Origin: Luidia sarsii | Lineage: Eukaryota > Echinodermata > Asteroidea > Paxillosida > Luidiidae | NCBI GenBank assembly: GCA_949987565.1 | Contig: OX465105.1 | Location: 20,068,391 to 20,132,390, forward strand | Direction of reading: 5' to 3' | Length of the DNA: 64,000 nt | Shown: one piece after another, positions 11,565 through 24,700 of the stretch | Layout of the letters: each line of letters begins with the position of its first letter | Numbering within the stretch: the stretch's first letter is position 1 | Made by a program: the position numbers and the translations under genes | The notes under the pieces: generated by a model | Database searches by the model: none | What the model saw: only the letters and a program-made list of their open reading frames with translations | Told to the model about the DNA's origin: nothing

Positions 11565-12772
11565 GTTGCACACTAGACGAAATCGCCGAGGTCCCTGGCG
11601 ATGAAATCGCAACCATGTCATGAAATCGCAAATCTGTGGTGTGTGCAAGTGACCCTTGCGAAACAAATCGCCAGGGACCTTGGTTTTTGATCTCCGAGGT
11701 CCAGACCTCCTACAAAATTTCGCACCCTTGTCAAAATCGCCGTGATCGTGTGTGTGAAACGTGAACAGTGTTCGTAACCACGGACCCTGGTTTTGGCAGG
11801 GACACTGGGCATGCGCACTGCGCGTGTTTATGTTTGGAATCAGTGTGCGCTGGTCGGCGGGCGGACGGGGACGACCACCACGGGTAATCTCCGTCAACCA
11901 CTCCTTGTGAAAAACAATGCTTCTGACCGGCACTGTGTTCACCCCATTATTATCCCAATCTATATCATGGTTTCGGTAGTAAAATAAATTGTACTTTTTT
12001 TGTAGCGTAACCGAGTTCCGATCAGGCTTGAGCCTATATAGCGCAGCGTGATCGTAGTCGTAACTCGCTGTGCACGTGCACTGTGCATGTGCAGTATACA
12101 GTTTGTGCAAAGACGTGTTGTGTCATGTCACATGTGCCGCGCGTAGGCTGGTTTTGGCCCTACTGCTCCTGTAGTGTCACTATGGCTTTACCTAGAGGCG
12201 GAAACCACACCCAGACTTGCCAACCTCGCTAACGTCGCGAAGGGAAATCGGTCATAACAAAAAAAATAATAGTGTACGCTACTCATCGTTTGTCTCCGAA
12301 TGTTGTTTCCGCGTAGTTTAATATTATTCCCTTCGTTACTATTGTGGTATGAATAGTGGTATGAATAGAAAGAAGGGGAACACAGGCTTCAATTTGAGGG
12401 TAAAATTTTGCAATGTTTAACTTCCGATATCTCAAGAAATGAATGAAAAATTCCTTCTCAAATTTTCTAGAATTCTAGAAAATACACTTTGGTTGACCGC
12501 GAAACTTAAAACATCGCTAGTATAACTGTAATAAATATTAGTTATTTGTTAGAAAACAACTCAACTGTAAGGGCTGCGCTGGCAGAAGTCTACTAATCAT
12601 TGCACACGTACTGAGTCCACGTAAAGTTCCGAAACGGGGGACGTTGGTGTTTTGGTGACAGCGTTGTGTGTGTATGCTCGCTTCGTGATCGCTAACGACC
12701 TAGGTGACAGACAACTGGCGCCTGTAACCAAGGACCCTAGTTTTTCGGTTGTGTGTGAAATGGGCTTTAGTT
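11565..12772. mobile_element. Probable 1.2 kb non-autonomous DNA element
   Basis: The ends look inverted: AAAGCCCGTTGCACAC at the left and the complement of TAAAGCCCATTTCACAC at the right. Internal ATCGCC/GGCGAT motifs and a paired 'ACGGACCCTGG' / 'AAGGACCCTAG' segment recur. No long coding frame fits a transposase. The boundary is approximate. Confidence 0.5.
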
Positions 12773-13087
12773 CACATGGTGTTTATTGCATTTGACGTGT
12801 ATACGTGTATTTCAAATATCCGGTGCGTGGCATTGAGCATAATATAATATATCGTCATCGGGTGCCTGGGAAAAAGGGCATAAGTGTTGGAGAACATTAT
12901 GCCCTTCTGCGGGGAACACATTCAGTCAGGTCGGTTTTATGGCTTTAGTGACCTTTTACCCTTACGCCCTTATGTAAGGCACCCAGTGGAACTTTGGCTG
13001 GAAACCTGATTTTTATAGAACAATTGGCTTTTCGTGCTTTAACATAATTTATGATGAGGATATAATTTGAATCAGCTTCGTGACCTC

Positions 13088-13185
13088 GTGACCTCGACTA
13101 GCTCGGTGGTCCAGTGGTTAAGACGTCTGTGTATTAGCTAGCAGTAGCAGGAGTTACAGGTTCGAATCCTTTCCGAGCTGCCTAA
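13088..13185 (+). repeat. tRNA-derived SINE (type 2)
   Basis: GGTGGTCCAGTGGTTAAGAC and GGTTCGAATCC are near-perfect tRNA A and B boxes of the Leu/Ser style, followed by CGAGCTGCC. Other copies at 31465-31760, 39600-39815, 50385-50830, 59260-59530 and 61820-62030 share a tail (CAGGCAATCGGGCAAAGCAC...) and a leader (CTCCTCGACGCAAACAT...), which identifies a SINE rather than a tRNA gene. Confidence 0.75.
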
Positions 13186-15240
13186 CTTTGTTTCCAGTAG
13201 AAACTTGGGAAAAGCACTGATCATACTGTGGTCATTTATGTGTTGATTATGGCAAACCTTCTTTGAAAATTTGGCCTTCATTTTAGAAAGACTTTATAGT
13301 TAAATAGGCCCTACCATGATAACAAAATATATGATAGATCATAAAATTGTTATGTGGACAGTAGCCATTGTCTGGCAACAATAAGTTGCACAAAAAATGG
13401 ACAAAAAGTTTCCTTGAAAATCGTGATTTTTGTGACGACTTTGTGTCAACCAGACGATAATCAGTATGCGGCTGTGCACAAAACCTGCACTTGACTATTC
13501 TTATAATACTGTACGTGCCATGCACATGCATTAAACTAAGATCTTCTGATTCCCATCCTCTGCTCAGCTTTTTTTCACTAAAAAAAAAATCTCTCGTGTC
13601 TTGTGAATTTCTCTCTCAATTTCATGACCCCCTTTTTTTTCCTTTGGAGAGGAAATTTTCCATTTCTATTCTGCTGCTTCACTGAGCAACCCATTTAAGA
13701 TTTCTTTTTTAAATTGGCTTGTGACCTTGTTAATGCAGAGCGAATCTTCATCTTGGGAATCAATTACAGCTCCCTCTATTAATTTCTTCGGCTTTAACAC
13801 GAAAGCTCGCTGTCACAGCCTCCCCCTCCCCCACCCCTATTTCAGGAGTTGAAGAGTCCCTCAAGATATGTTTATCAATAATTAACTTGTTTCCGCCACC
13901 ATTGAGACTAGGGGTGGGGGAAATGACATCTTCAGACTATGGAGGCTTGATCGTCATGCTCAGACATTTCTTTGTTCTTGCTTCATTTTTTGCCCCTGTC
14001 ATTCTGCCTTCGATGAGAAAGGTCCTGCTAGGAACGATTCATCAGACCCTATGAGGTTTTTGAGATTTGCATTTTAGTCAGCAAAGCAGTTTGCATTTTT
14101 TTTTCTTTTTAAGTGGCCACTCCAAATGTCTAATATTTTTGAAATTCGACCTTTTTTTTGGAAATTGTGGGTGGGTGGGTGAAGGAAATAATTGAAAATC
14201 GAAATTCACTTTTCATATCATTGTCCGGACAAAAAAACCCACATTTTTCTGCTTTTCCTTTTTACATATCGTGCGCGCCGCGCCAGCTATCCAAAACTTG
14301 TGCAAAAGGGGAAGACCATCAGCTTCATCACGCAGTCACTAAAGTACATGTATCTTTCACCATGCATAATCAATACTACAATATCAGCCATCATCTTGTC
14401 ATACTGTGTTGCATTTTAATAGATTTGTACATGGATTTTAATTTATATCAAATGTATGTACAATTTGCTACAGAAAAATAAATCACTCTTTTTTAAAATC
14501 AAAATTAAGGGTGGATTGGTGGTTGGGTCCAAAAATGTGTGGAAAAAAAATTCGAAATTTAAAAACTGAAAATGTTTAGTGGCCCCTTAGTGAACGAAAT
14601 CATCATGTTTTCACTTGTTTCGATGTCATAATTATAAAAAAAACCTGTTCTCGATCTTTTTGTTAGCGTAATTGGCCCATTGTGTGAGAATTCATGTCTG
14701 TCTAGACACCGTACTTTGACTGTAAACACGAAGAAGAATGGTGACATGCATGCAGACTGCTCCCTAGCTACTCCTTACAAAATGCCGTGTTTGGATGGAA
14801 AGCCCGAGGACACAATTTTCTCGCTCAAATCATGGAGGAATGAGAGGAAGAGGAGAGTGCTGCTTCCGATCGGTCTTCTCTGCTTTGTTGACTTGCATGG
14901 CGAACTGAAAACACCGTTGTTATCTCACGAATGGCGTCAGGAGAATCGGTGAAATTGTGGCAGAGGTGAATATGTATGTTCCATAGAGCAATTGGGATGC
15001 ACTCTATCTGCGAAAAAAAGAAGAAGTCGCTTATCGTACAGGTTTTTTTTCATGCACGCGGGGTAACAAAAAAGTTGCTGGGGTGAAAAATTCTATATCG
15101 CTTCGTTGGCGGTCAATTTTTCATATTTTCTGATTTGAAACTTGATTTTTTGTATTAACTTGAATATGAAAAGAGCTTTATTGTTATCAATCCCTGATCA
15201 TGATTTCACCCTCGATGCCGGCGACTTATTTTACACAAAG
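13186..15240. other. No gene seen
   Basis: AT-rich DNA with poly-T and poly-A runs and one R1 arm near 14010-14045. An open frame at 14680-14952 has no recognisable similarity and no splice context. Confidence 0.5.
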
Positions 15241-15249
15241 CCAGCCAAG

Positions 15250-15790
15250 TGTAGTTGGTACCAGCAGATGATTTCACAAAAATCGTAACTTACGATCAAT
15301 CGCAAGACGATGAGCGATGCACAGAAACCATGCATACGGTGTATCACAACTAACGATGGGTTATCCATCGTAAGTTAAAGCCCCTACACAACATTGGTAA
15401 GATCGAAAAACAGAAATGTTCACAGATTTACATGAAACTTATACAGTTTGAAGATGGTCATGGTAGAAACCTCGCACTGAAATATTTCGGACTAAAATGC
15501 TGCATTTTTTTTAGAGTAAATAAACCGTTTACGTCTCACCCCTAGATCTAAACGATTTTTCGGAACAATTCGTTGAATGCTGCATTTTCGCGAAACAAAA
15601 GAAGCGGCTTTCCACTATTTTCTCGAGACTCGGTTGGCGGTTTGAGCTGAAATTTTCACAGGTGTGCTATTTCATGCATATGTTGGATCAGACGACGTAT
15701 GGATGCTATTCTTTGACCTCGACCAATGTTGTGTTACCCCTTTAATTAGTTACGATGCATCGTAAGGCTTTGTGAAGTCCACCCCTGGCT
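15250..15790. mobile_element. Palindromic MITE family E interrupted by MITE A
   Basis: The outer element has inverted ends around CGTAACTTACGAT and ATGCATCGTAAGG. An uninterrupted relative lies at 32515-32660. The insertion lies between CGTAAG and TTAGTTACGATG, so the host repeat gives a natural empty site. Confidence 0.75.
15374..15747 (+). mobile_element. MITE family A, complete copy
   Basis: Terminal inverted repeats TTAAAGCCCCTACACAAC and the complement of TTAAAGGGGTAACACAAC are preserved, with TTAA at each junction. It is nested in MITE E. Confidence 0.88.
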
Positions 15791-16089
15791 AGTGTGTTGC
15801 CAGCATTGCACTGCATGCACTGTGCAGTTCATGGAGAATGGGACCCCGATATGCTAAGCATTCTTTCAGGGGGAGAGGGTGGGGAATTCCTTCTAAGAAA
15901 ATACACAGATTAATGTCACAAACTACTGACTGACTTCAAAGACCATAAATCAGTCATTATCAAGAATCACTCACCACACAAGCACCTTTTGCAGATGATA
16001 TAAGCACTATGGTAGTCACTAGTCGAGCGCTTTCTCAAAATAATTGTCTGTCTTAACTGCTGTGAACCTTTATGTGAACCTTTATATAG

Positions 16090-16334
16090 GCCGTTTACGA
16101 AATGGAGGCTTCGGCTCGGGCTCAGACTTCGTCTCCGTCTGACAAAACCTGAAAATCAAGGTTGTGGTTTGTTTCTGAATTTGAAGGTTATAGTTGGCTC
16201 GATAAGTACAGAATATTCACCAAGAAACTGGTACTAAACGCCTAGCTGTTTTTAGATGCCTGTAATATTATAACGAGTAAGATGAATATGACCGAAGCCT
16301 AAGCCCGAGCCTAAACCTTCATTTCGTAAACGGC
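16090..16334 (+). mobile_element. MITE family C, best copy
   Basis: Termini GCCGTTTACGAAATGGAGGC and the complement of the right end (GCCGTTTACGAAATGAAGG) form inverted repeats that continue as GCTCGGGCT-type sequence. Length is about 245 bases with no coding capacity. Relatives lie at 3375-3600, 4410-4625, 19600-19850 and 38590-38830. Confidence 0.8.
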
Positions 16335-16559
16335 ATAGTGTGCACTCCTCTGGATACATGCATGTACATAATGTCACGCCTTTTGGACTATTGTTCGCTG
16401 TTTTAAAAGGACTTTTAAAAGCAGGACCTTTCTCAAAGGCAAAGTGAGAGTGCCTTTTGGAAAGATCCTGCTAGGATCAAAACGTCATGCAGGCCCCTTC
16501 CCTTTCTTTTAATTTCTAAAAGGAAAAGGGGAATAAAAAACACACAAAAAGAGTGAGAA

Positions 16560-16990
16560 GAACTAAGGTTTCATCCCTCTGGCACTGGCATGGGTCGACC
16601 ACTTGGGGGGAAACAAAAAACCGATCTCGGTTTTCCCGGCACTAGTCTGTGCGCTCGCTAACCCTCCCTTCCTCGCTCTTGTGGAGCGAAAGATGAGGCT
16701 GAAGAATTCCCACGATGTTTGGGTCTGCGGTCGGAGTTGCTGCTTCGGTGTCACTAACGATACCCCAGCCGGAATCATTCTCCCCGCCGACGACTCGCAA
16801 AAACGCACGGCCCAATCCCGAGGACGAGAAGACACAACTCTCATCGCCCTCCTCCCTTCCTAAATTAGTCCCCCGGGATGTTTTGGTGTTCGTGTCACCG
16901 GTGGCGCAGGCGAACCTTCTTTTTAAAGGGAAGAGGCCATTTGCATTATAAATATCGCCTCCGATATAGCGGTCTTGCCAGCGGTGCGCT
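16560..16990. other. Locally GC/CpG-richer stretch without recognised gene
   Basis: Base composition rises above the neighbourhood and open frames appear on both strands (16603-16863 +, 16563-16844 -), but neither translation is recognisable and splice context is absent. It might be a regulatory island or an untranslated exon; the sequence alone does not decide. Confidence 0.3.
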
Positions 16991-17786
16991 CCCCACAGCT
17001 GTTGTCACACCGAATTTAGAGCTCGTTGATCTTTTGGGGGTCAGTGACCAGTGACCATCGTCAATTATTTCACAAGAATCTGAAAAATTCGGGAGGGCCA
17101 TGACGTTTTCGATTCTAGCAGGACCTTTCTCAAAGGCAGAAAGACAAGGACAAACATAAGGTTGCCTTGTTTACGGTGTTAGTCACGTGACTGTGTCTAG
17201 ACTCCACCATATGCTCACGGGTTGCCATGGCAATGCAAATATCATAAAAGAAAGTTATATTCCACTTCAGTCAAATCCACTCCCCTCACCAGAACAAAGA
17301 CATTTTTTCTCCCTTGGTAAATTTATGATAAGATTTTATTTTGTCTGGTAACCATGGGAACATTGTCTTTCATATGGAATAAATTCACGTGGAGAGTACA
17401 ATAGCTCGGAAAACATCCAAATTCGATTAGGGGGGAGATTTCTCCAGGAAGGAGTCAGATTCTGTCTGTCTCTCTCAACTCAGCTTAAAACATGGTCAAC
17501 GGGAACATCCTCACGCTCGGTAACCATGGCAACGCATCATCGTGCGCATTTGGTAATTTTTCTTCTCAGTCTTTGTTTTCTTGCGCGGAGGACGGGATTC
17601 TAAGAGACAGATACACGGAGTGATTCAGAAAGGAAAAAAAAACCAATGTTCAGCAATTTATCCCATTGTCCAAACCATGTCTCGTCAGATGTAATGCCCT
17701 GTGACGGAACAGTATACAAGCAATTATAACCGTTTCTTGACGCGACATAAAAATGGCCCCAAATTTTCTTGAAAATATCTTCTGTT

Positions 17787-18162
17787 CTTAAAATCGGTAA
17801 AATTGAAGAAAAAAACCCAGAAATGTTCACAGATTGGCATGAAACTTATTCAGTTTGAAAATGGTTACAGTAAAAACCTCGCACTGAAATTATTTCTGTC
17901 TAAAATGCTTCCCTGTTTTAGAAAGGAGTAAAGAAATAGTTTACGTCTTACCCCCTAGATCTAAACGATTTTTCGGAACAATTCGTTGAATTCTGCATTT
18001 AAGTCGCGAAACAAATGAAGGGGGTTTCACTATTTTCTCGAGACTCGGTTGGCGGATTGAGCTGAAATTTGCACAGGTGTGCTATTTCATGTTTTATTTT
18101 GGATCAGACAACGTATGGATGCTTTTCTTTAACCTCGATCAATCTTGTGTTATCCCTTTAAA
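17787..18162 (+). mobile_element. MITE family A, diverged copy
   Basis: The left terminus is degraded but the right terminus (AATCTTGTGTTATCCCTTTAA) and interior (CTCGAGACTCGGTTGGCGGA) match the family. Confidence 0.8.
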
Positions 18163-21080
18163 TTATACTTTAAAAAAAATAATATTTTTTTTTTAAGTTG
18201 AGAGCTTTCCTAGAAACAAGTAAATTTTGCGGGAAAAAAAGGAAGTTTGAATGGATAAGGGCGTGTATTAGTTCCATCTATAGCTCGGATATACCACAAT
18301 TCAAACCACATTTCAATCTACTGTAGATAAGACTTGACAGTCTGCAGGGTGGTAGTACGAATGTACCAAGTGAACGGTTTGCGGTGATATCAAGTCATTT
18401 AACCGCAAACCCTCCACATCTCAAACTAAAAAAAAAACCCAGTAAACTTGCGCTTTTCAAGTTAACCATAAAAACCTTCAGCTTTTATTGGTGAAACAGT
18501 ACGCACTGTATACGGTCAATTTGAAGCAATAACACACACACAAACACACACACACCAGCCAGTTGAATTTATCCATCTGTCCTGAACATACATTTTGTCC
18601 TCCTGGGCATACAATGTCTGCTGTGCATGTTCAGTACGTGTGCATACATATATCCGACTCTGTACTCACTAATCAATTCATTTATTAATTTGGACAGACA
18701 CGGCCGGCCAAACTTAATTCTCCCATTGTGCGTCGGGTCTCTTATTTTGCATCGGGAGCGAGCCAGAGGAAAATAACCGGACGCAAAATTCCACACAAAA
18801 AAGTGTCTGTGACTCAGCAAGACTATGTTCAATTCCACAAAATCGAGAAAAAAAGAAACAAAAAAAAAAGGGGGAAAAAAATACAAGCAATCCATTTTGT
18901 CGTCGTTATTTTTCGCCTCCCCCCCCCATCTCCATTTTTTGCCAGCATCTCGTCGTAGAGTTAAGCAAGCTATGATACTGCCCGATGTCATTTCCCCCGT
19001 TTTTTTTATATTTTTTATTCAGTGGGGACTTTCGCTGCTTTCTGTTCGCCGCCCAGTGCTCGGCCGAAAAACTCATTTCGCCGTAATGGGTCGTGTAGGA
19101 CATCGTGTGGTCGCTGAACAGTCCGATAAGACGGCGGAAATTGAACGCTGTCTGGAGACTGAATCGGTGAAGAGCACATTCTGCACCCGCCTTCTTCTCT
19201 CAGAGGCGCATGCATCTGCTCACAAAAAAAAGAGATTTCCGCCGACTGTCTGACTACAAAATACCTATTGGGGTGAGCTGTGAGCTCAAAGTGCAAACCT
19301 TAAGAGTCTCCACGACAGTAACCTTCTTCTGCTTTTGAGAAAGGAGAGGTACATGTATTCAAGCACACAAAAGCTGTTCTTGGCCCAAAGAAAAAAAATC
19401 GTTCAAGGCTACACTATACCGTGGGAAGACTAGCTTTATTTATTTTGACTGGGAGTCCTTTTGGAAACAACAGCCCCGTATACTGCAGAATGCTCTGGCT
19501 ATAAGTCTAAGGCTCTGGCCCAGACTCTAGCTATGGGTCATGGCTCTGGTGAAGTCTCAGGCTCTGTCTGTCTCTGCTCAGGCTCTAGCTAGCTTTGGCT
19601 GTTTTTGAAATGAAGGCTTAGGCTCGGGCTCAGCCGCTTCGTCTCCGTCTCGGACAAAACCTAAAAATCAAGGTCGTGGTTTGTTTCAGAATTTTAAGGT
19701 TTGTTGGCTACATAATTATGTAGCCTACAGGGTATTCCCCAAGAAACATGGGTCCAAAAGCTTGTCTTTAGATGTCTGTGATATTATAACGAGTAAGATA
19801 AATTTGACCGAAGCCTAAGCCCGAGCCTAAGCCTTCATTTGGAAAACGGTCTATATGGCTCTGACTCGAGCTCAGGCTCTGGTTTGGGAAAGGCTGTGGT
19901 TTTTGCTCATGCTCTGGCTCAGGCATAATGGCTCTGGCATTGGCTCTGCCTAACATCAGACTCAGCCTCGGGTTAGGTCTCAGACTAAGGCTCTGGCTTA
20001 GGCTCTGACTTACTCTGGATAACTTCATGTCTAACCATTTTGGATGTGGGAGAGGGGGGTCTACCTATTATCAATCATGTATAGAACTCTGATCTACTCT
20101 CTGGACTTTACATCCTATAAATTGGCAGTTTTACAGCCCCATACCAATTCCATGTACACAATGTACCAATATTCGCAAGACCATTCAAATGATTTCACCC
20201 GTTCCTGCAGACATGACTACTACTACGTAGCAGAAGCAGCATTTCTCTGAATGACAATTAGTGCAGACTTTCCCCGACTGTAAGTCGATTACACTGTCGC
20301 ACTGTTTCCCCCACTGTGTGTGCATGTGAACTACAACATAATAGCCAAGCTGTGCAGCATCCCATGCATTGTGTAATAGGCCTACTTGCAAAGTCTCGTG
20401 ATAGTCATGTTACCGTACATCCTCCCCGACAAAGCAATCCTAAAAAAAAGAAAAAAAAGAGAGATTAGATCCCGGGAGTGCATTAATTATGACACTAGTG
20501 TTTGTTCTGTTTGTTCCTCTGGGTTTTTTTTTCCTCGCCTTGTTTACGAGAGGTGAAAACCCCGCCGCGGCCATGAATTAAAGATTTGGCGGTGTTCTTT
20601 ACCCGTCGTCCCGAAGGATTTTTGTTCCTACTCTGATGATCACTTGTTTTGGCCATTACTTCTTAATCTCTATTTTTTTTTAGTTTTAAGTTAAAGGTGC
20701 TTTGTGTATGGTGCAACAACGGTCACAATGAACCGAAGGAAGTGCAGATTCTTAAATCCACCTGCTTCCTGTTTCCCAAATCGATTTGAGAAAAAACAAA
20801 CATTCATCTTAAGAAAAAAAATATATTACGCTATATAGAATAATGACTCCGTGGATAAATCGATGATTCGGTTGAAAAGTGAAACCGGCAGTGAGTTACA
20901 CCATATGTGAATCATTCAGAGAAAAAAAATCAAATGAAATTTGTGACCTTGACGGCTTATGTTGAGCAGATGTTGTTATGCTGATTCATGCAAATTGATA
21001 GTGTTGACACTGCTCATTACTGTCAATGAAAGGGATGGATCAGTGCTTCGAGATACCCTTCATGGTATTTTTGCCCCAAC
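18163..21080. other. Gene-poor stretch with simple repeats and one MITE C
   Basis: It contains an ACAC microsatellite near 18535-18560, a MITE C copy at about 19600-19850, and GGCTCTGGCTC-like degenerate repeats at 19490-20010. Open frames such as 18825-19253 are not recognisable as proteins. Confidence 0.55.
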
Positions 21081-21081
21081 C

Positions 21082-21459
21082 TTAAAGCCCCTACGCAACA
21101 TTGGTAAGATCGAAAAACAGAAACGTTCACATGCAGATTTACATGAAACTTATAGGACTACAGTTTGGTTATGGTAGAAACCTTGCACTGAAATATTTCT
21201 GTCTAAAATTCAGTATTTTTTGGGAAAAGAGTAAAGAAATAATTTACGTCTCACCCCGAGATCCAAATTATTTTTCCGAACAATTCGTTGAATGCTGCAT
21301 TTTCGCGAAACAAATGAAGCGGTTTTCACGATTTTCTCGAGACTCGGTTGGCGGATTGAGCTGAAATTTTCACAGGTGTGCTATTTCATGCATATGTTGG
21401 ATCAGACAACATATGGATGCTATTCTTTGACCTCGACCAATGTCGTGTTATCCCTTTAA
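21082..21459 (+). mobile_element. MITE family A copy
   Basis: TTAAAGCCCCTACGCAAC at the left, GTGTTATCCCTTTAA at the right, with TTAA at both ends. Confidence 0.88.
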
Positions 21460-21709
21460 GGACAAATAATGCATGGCAGGAATCTGCATAACACAGAGTC
21501 CATTTGGTTATTAACTGATTGTAGGACTGCCTGATTCGAAAGAGCCCCATTAATATTAGTACTACATTGGCTGATTGAATGAGTAATTCATCTGATGTTT
21601 GACAGTTTTTCGTCAATTTAGCGACCTATAAGGAGGGTCTGGCATTTCGATCCTAGCAGGACCTTTCTCAAATGCAGAATGACACTCCTAATTTCTGATT
21701 TTTGCTTTT

Positions 21710-24700
21710 GGGCAGTTCCATAATTTCGGACGTACATTTTGAACACATAATTAAGATACCATAGACACAAAGATGGAGCTAATAAAACTTTTATTCAGCT
21801 ATGATCTGACAAAAGTCTAGTAGAAAACAGGTAACAATGAAAAAATTGTGTCAACACCTTAATGACCTTGGAATAATTAAAAAATACCATGTGTTCGGAC
21901 GTACACAGAAAAAAGGAATTTTCTGATTGTATAAGTTCAATTAAAGATTTCTGTGAAGTATGCAGATTTTTTCTAAAAATTGACACCAAAGCACTTAAAG
22001 TAGGTTTTGAAGGATATGGAAATGTAAAAATTGTAAGCAATTTAAACTGTCAACTGGGAAATAATCAAATTTGAATTTTGTTTCGGACGTACAGTTACGG
22101 ACGTACATGACCGCCGTTTCGGACGTACAATATGTTATGTGCACAAAGACATTTGTCACCGGACTTTATTTCATCCCTGGCCCTTCTCAGATTTTAGCAC
22201 TTATCTATCATGTCAGTATCACCAGTAGAAAGGAATAAAAGAGTTATTTTCAGAACTGAAGAAGAGTACTTCATGTACAAGGCCTGCGGATTAACATCAT
22301 CCATCCAGACTGTATTAATAAAAAGGAACAAAAATTCTTCTAATCCTTTCTTACATTATGATCGAGGCACAAAATCATGCATGTCAACAAATTACTGTAG
22401 CAGACATGTGTTTACAAAAACAAGTTTGTGGGAACTAATCAATATTACTCTTTGTTACATGTACATATACATATCATTGTTTTATATTACAGAACTTTGC
22501 AAAAACAATGAAATATAAACAGATAATACAGTTACCGTAATACTCACACATAAGAATAATATTGTTATTAAGTGTCCTTCATATTGAGAGTGTACGCATG
22601 CTTAATTTGATACCTGTCAGTCACCTTAGACATTAAAGTTGGATTGATGTTTAAGTAAAATATATGCAAGTGTACGTGCATAGTCCATGAACATACAATC
22701 TAGAAGAAATAATTTGAAATGGAGATTTTCTATGAAAAATAAATATATAATAACTTGGTAAACTCAGAAAATCCCCACTAATATATGTACAGGTGGTGTA
22801 CATGTAGAGAGCATACTGTAGTTTATAGGACATTCACTCTAGATAGGGGCATGTTTATGCATTGAGAGAGGACCTGAATATGACATTAAAAAGTAAACAT
22901 GAACTGACCTCGGCTACCAACAACAACTGGTGGGGATATTTTTTTAATGACATTTTCACGCAAGTAAAAAACTTGATCTGGGTCTTTTGGCCATCGCCAA
23001 TAGCTACCTGACTGGTGCATAACATTGACTCTGAGATCAGTGTTACTTGTACCAAGCTCAATGACTTCACCAGGGAAATGTTCCCCTTGATAGGCAACTA
23101 ACACCCAGTCTCCTATCTGTGCCTGCAATTCCTCAATTGCATCATCAGAAGACACAATTGACTCATCAAGATCCTCCACCTCCTCTCTAATGCGGACATG
23201 CTGCTGCTGACAACTGTTGGATACTTCACTGACAAGCAAGTGGTGTTGTCCAATTGGTGTTACACTGTGAATCTTGTGGGTATTAGGGACGGGGATTGTG
23301 GTTTCCCAGTATGCATCCAAAGTTGCCTTCTTCTCTGCAATTTCCTCTTTTGATACAAACATTATCTCGATAGCAGGGTTCCTCTTAACTGCAACTTTGT
23401 GGAAAGAGAGTGGTGTTGATGCCGTCTCTTTCCCACTTCGAACGATTCTCCAGACAGACCGCTTCACTGTACCTCCAATTCGATCGACGACACCTTTGCC
23501 ATGAGAAGTGGCAAAAAAGTGCCACTTCATGGTGATGTTGAAGTCACCTTCCCACTTTGCCAAGTTGGAGAAGAGAAACCTTTGTTTAAACTGGGAGCTA
23601 GCACCATCTGACACTACATGAACCTCAGAGATAGAAGGGGCATTCTATAAGTCAAACAAAAGAGAAAATGCTGTTTAGGAATTTTATGCACTTAATATTC
23701 ATTGCCACTAGCATTACAATTCCAATTGAATTTCATTATGCATCATAAAAAAATCAATGAAATAATTATAACAGATATAACAGACATAAATAACCAAACA
23801 AAATGGAGAAATTAAGTATAACAAAGATTTTTTTTAAATGTAAAATTCCTTATCAAGAAAAGTAAGAAAATTGATGAATGGTTCAGAAAGTTAATTGAAC
23901 ATGTGCTACACATGTATGTCCATATTTTTTTTATGTGGGAGCATTCATCTTACTAGTGTGTCGAATACAAAATTCAATTCAGGCTTCATACGTGTTCATT
24001 AATGTTTAATCAAAACGAATCTTCAACTTCAACTCACCTGAGTACTAGGATAATAAACACCAGATTGACAAAAATGGCAGGGAACACTACAGTGGAGGTG
24101 GCACCTCAAGAGCACAAGATACACGTGTAGTACAGTACGTACGTGCAGTACAATCTCCAGCTGCTAAGACTGTAAGAGGCTAAGACACTCAATCCTTGGG
24201 AAGTAATGGAATTCTTGTGAGGAATTGCATGGAACAAGCAACCTACATGTACTGTACAGTACTGTGCAATGTGTTTCCAAGAAATAAATCAGCAGCTATC
24301 CCTGTAATGACACATTGTCTAGACTGAGACTGTCTGAGAAGATTGACATGGCCATCCTTTTCTGTACATGTAGGTGGTCTCCATACATTCTACCATACCA
24401 CTTCATTAACTTACATGTACATGTACATACACATGTACATGTATTCTGTATCCAGTATACTGTACATGTACATGTAAGTATACATACATATTGGATACAG
24501 AAATGTACATGTATTCTTTAAAAAGTGTAAATTCAACTAGATTTTTTTAACAAGGCTTAAGAGCAAAGCACAAAATCAACATTAGAACTGTTTCGGACGT
24601 ACATAAAAAGTGGTTTCGGACGTACAATAAAAAGTGTACGTCCGAACACACATTTTTTAATTAATTAGAGATAATTACAAAAATCTGAAGTCACATATTT

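Noticed and set aside
13090..13180. Possible tRNA gene
   Set aside because: A and B boxes are good, but the same body with identical leader and tail recurs at five other sites and the anticodon arm is irregular. It is a SINE.
16563..16863. Open frames on both strands in a GC-richer patch
   Set aside because: No recognisable family, and the opposite-strand frames are equally open. Kept only as a low-confidence compositional feature.
18825..19253. 142-codon + strand frame
   Set aside because: The first part is poly-Lys from an A/G tract, there is no recognisable domain, and no splice context.
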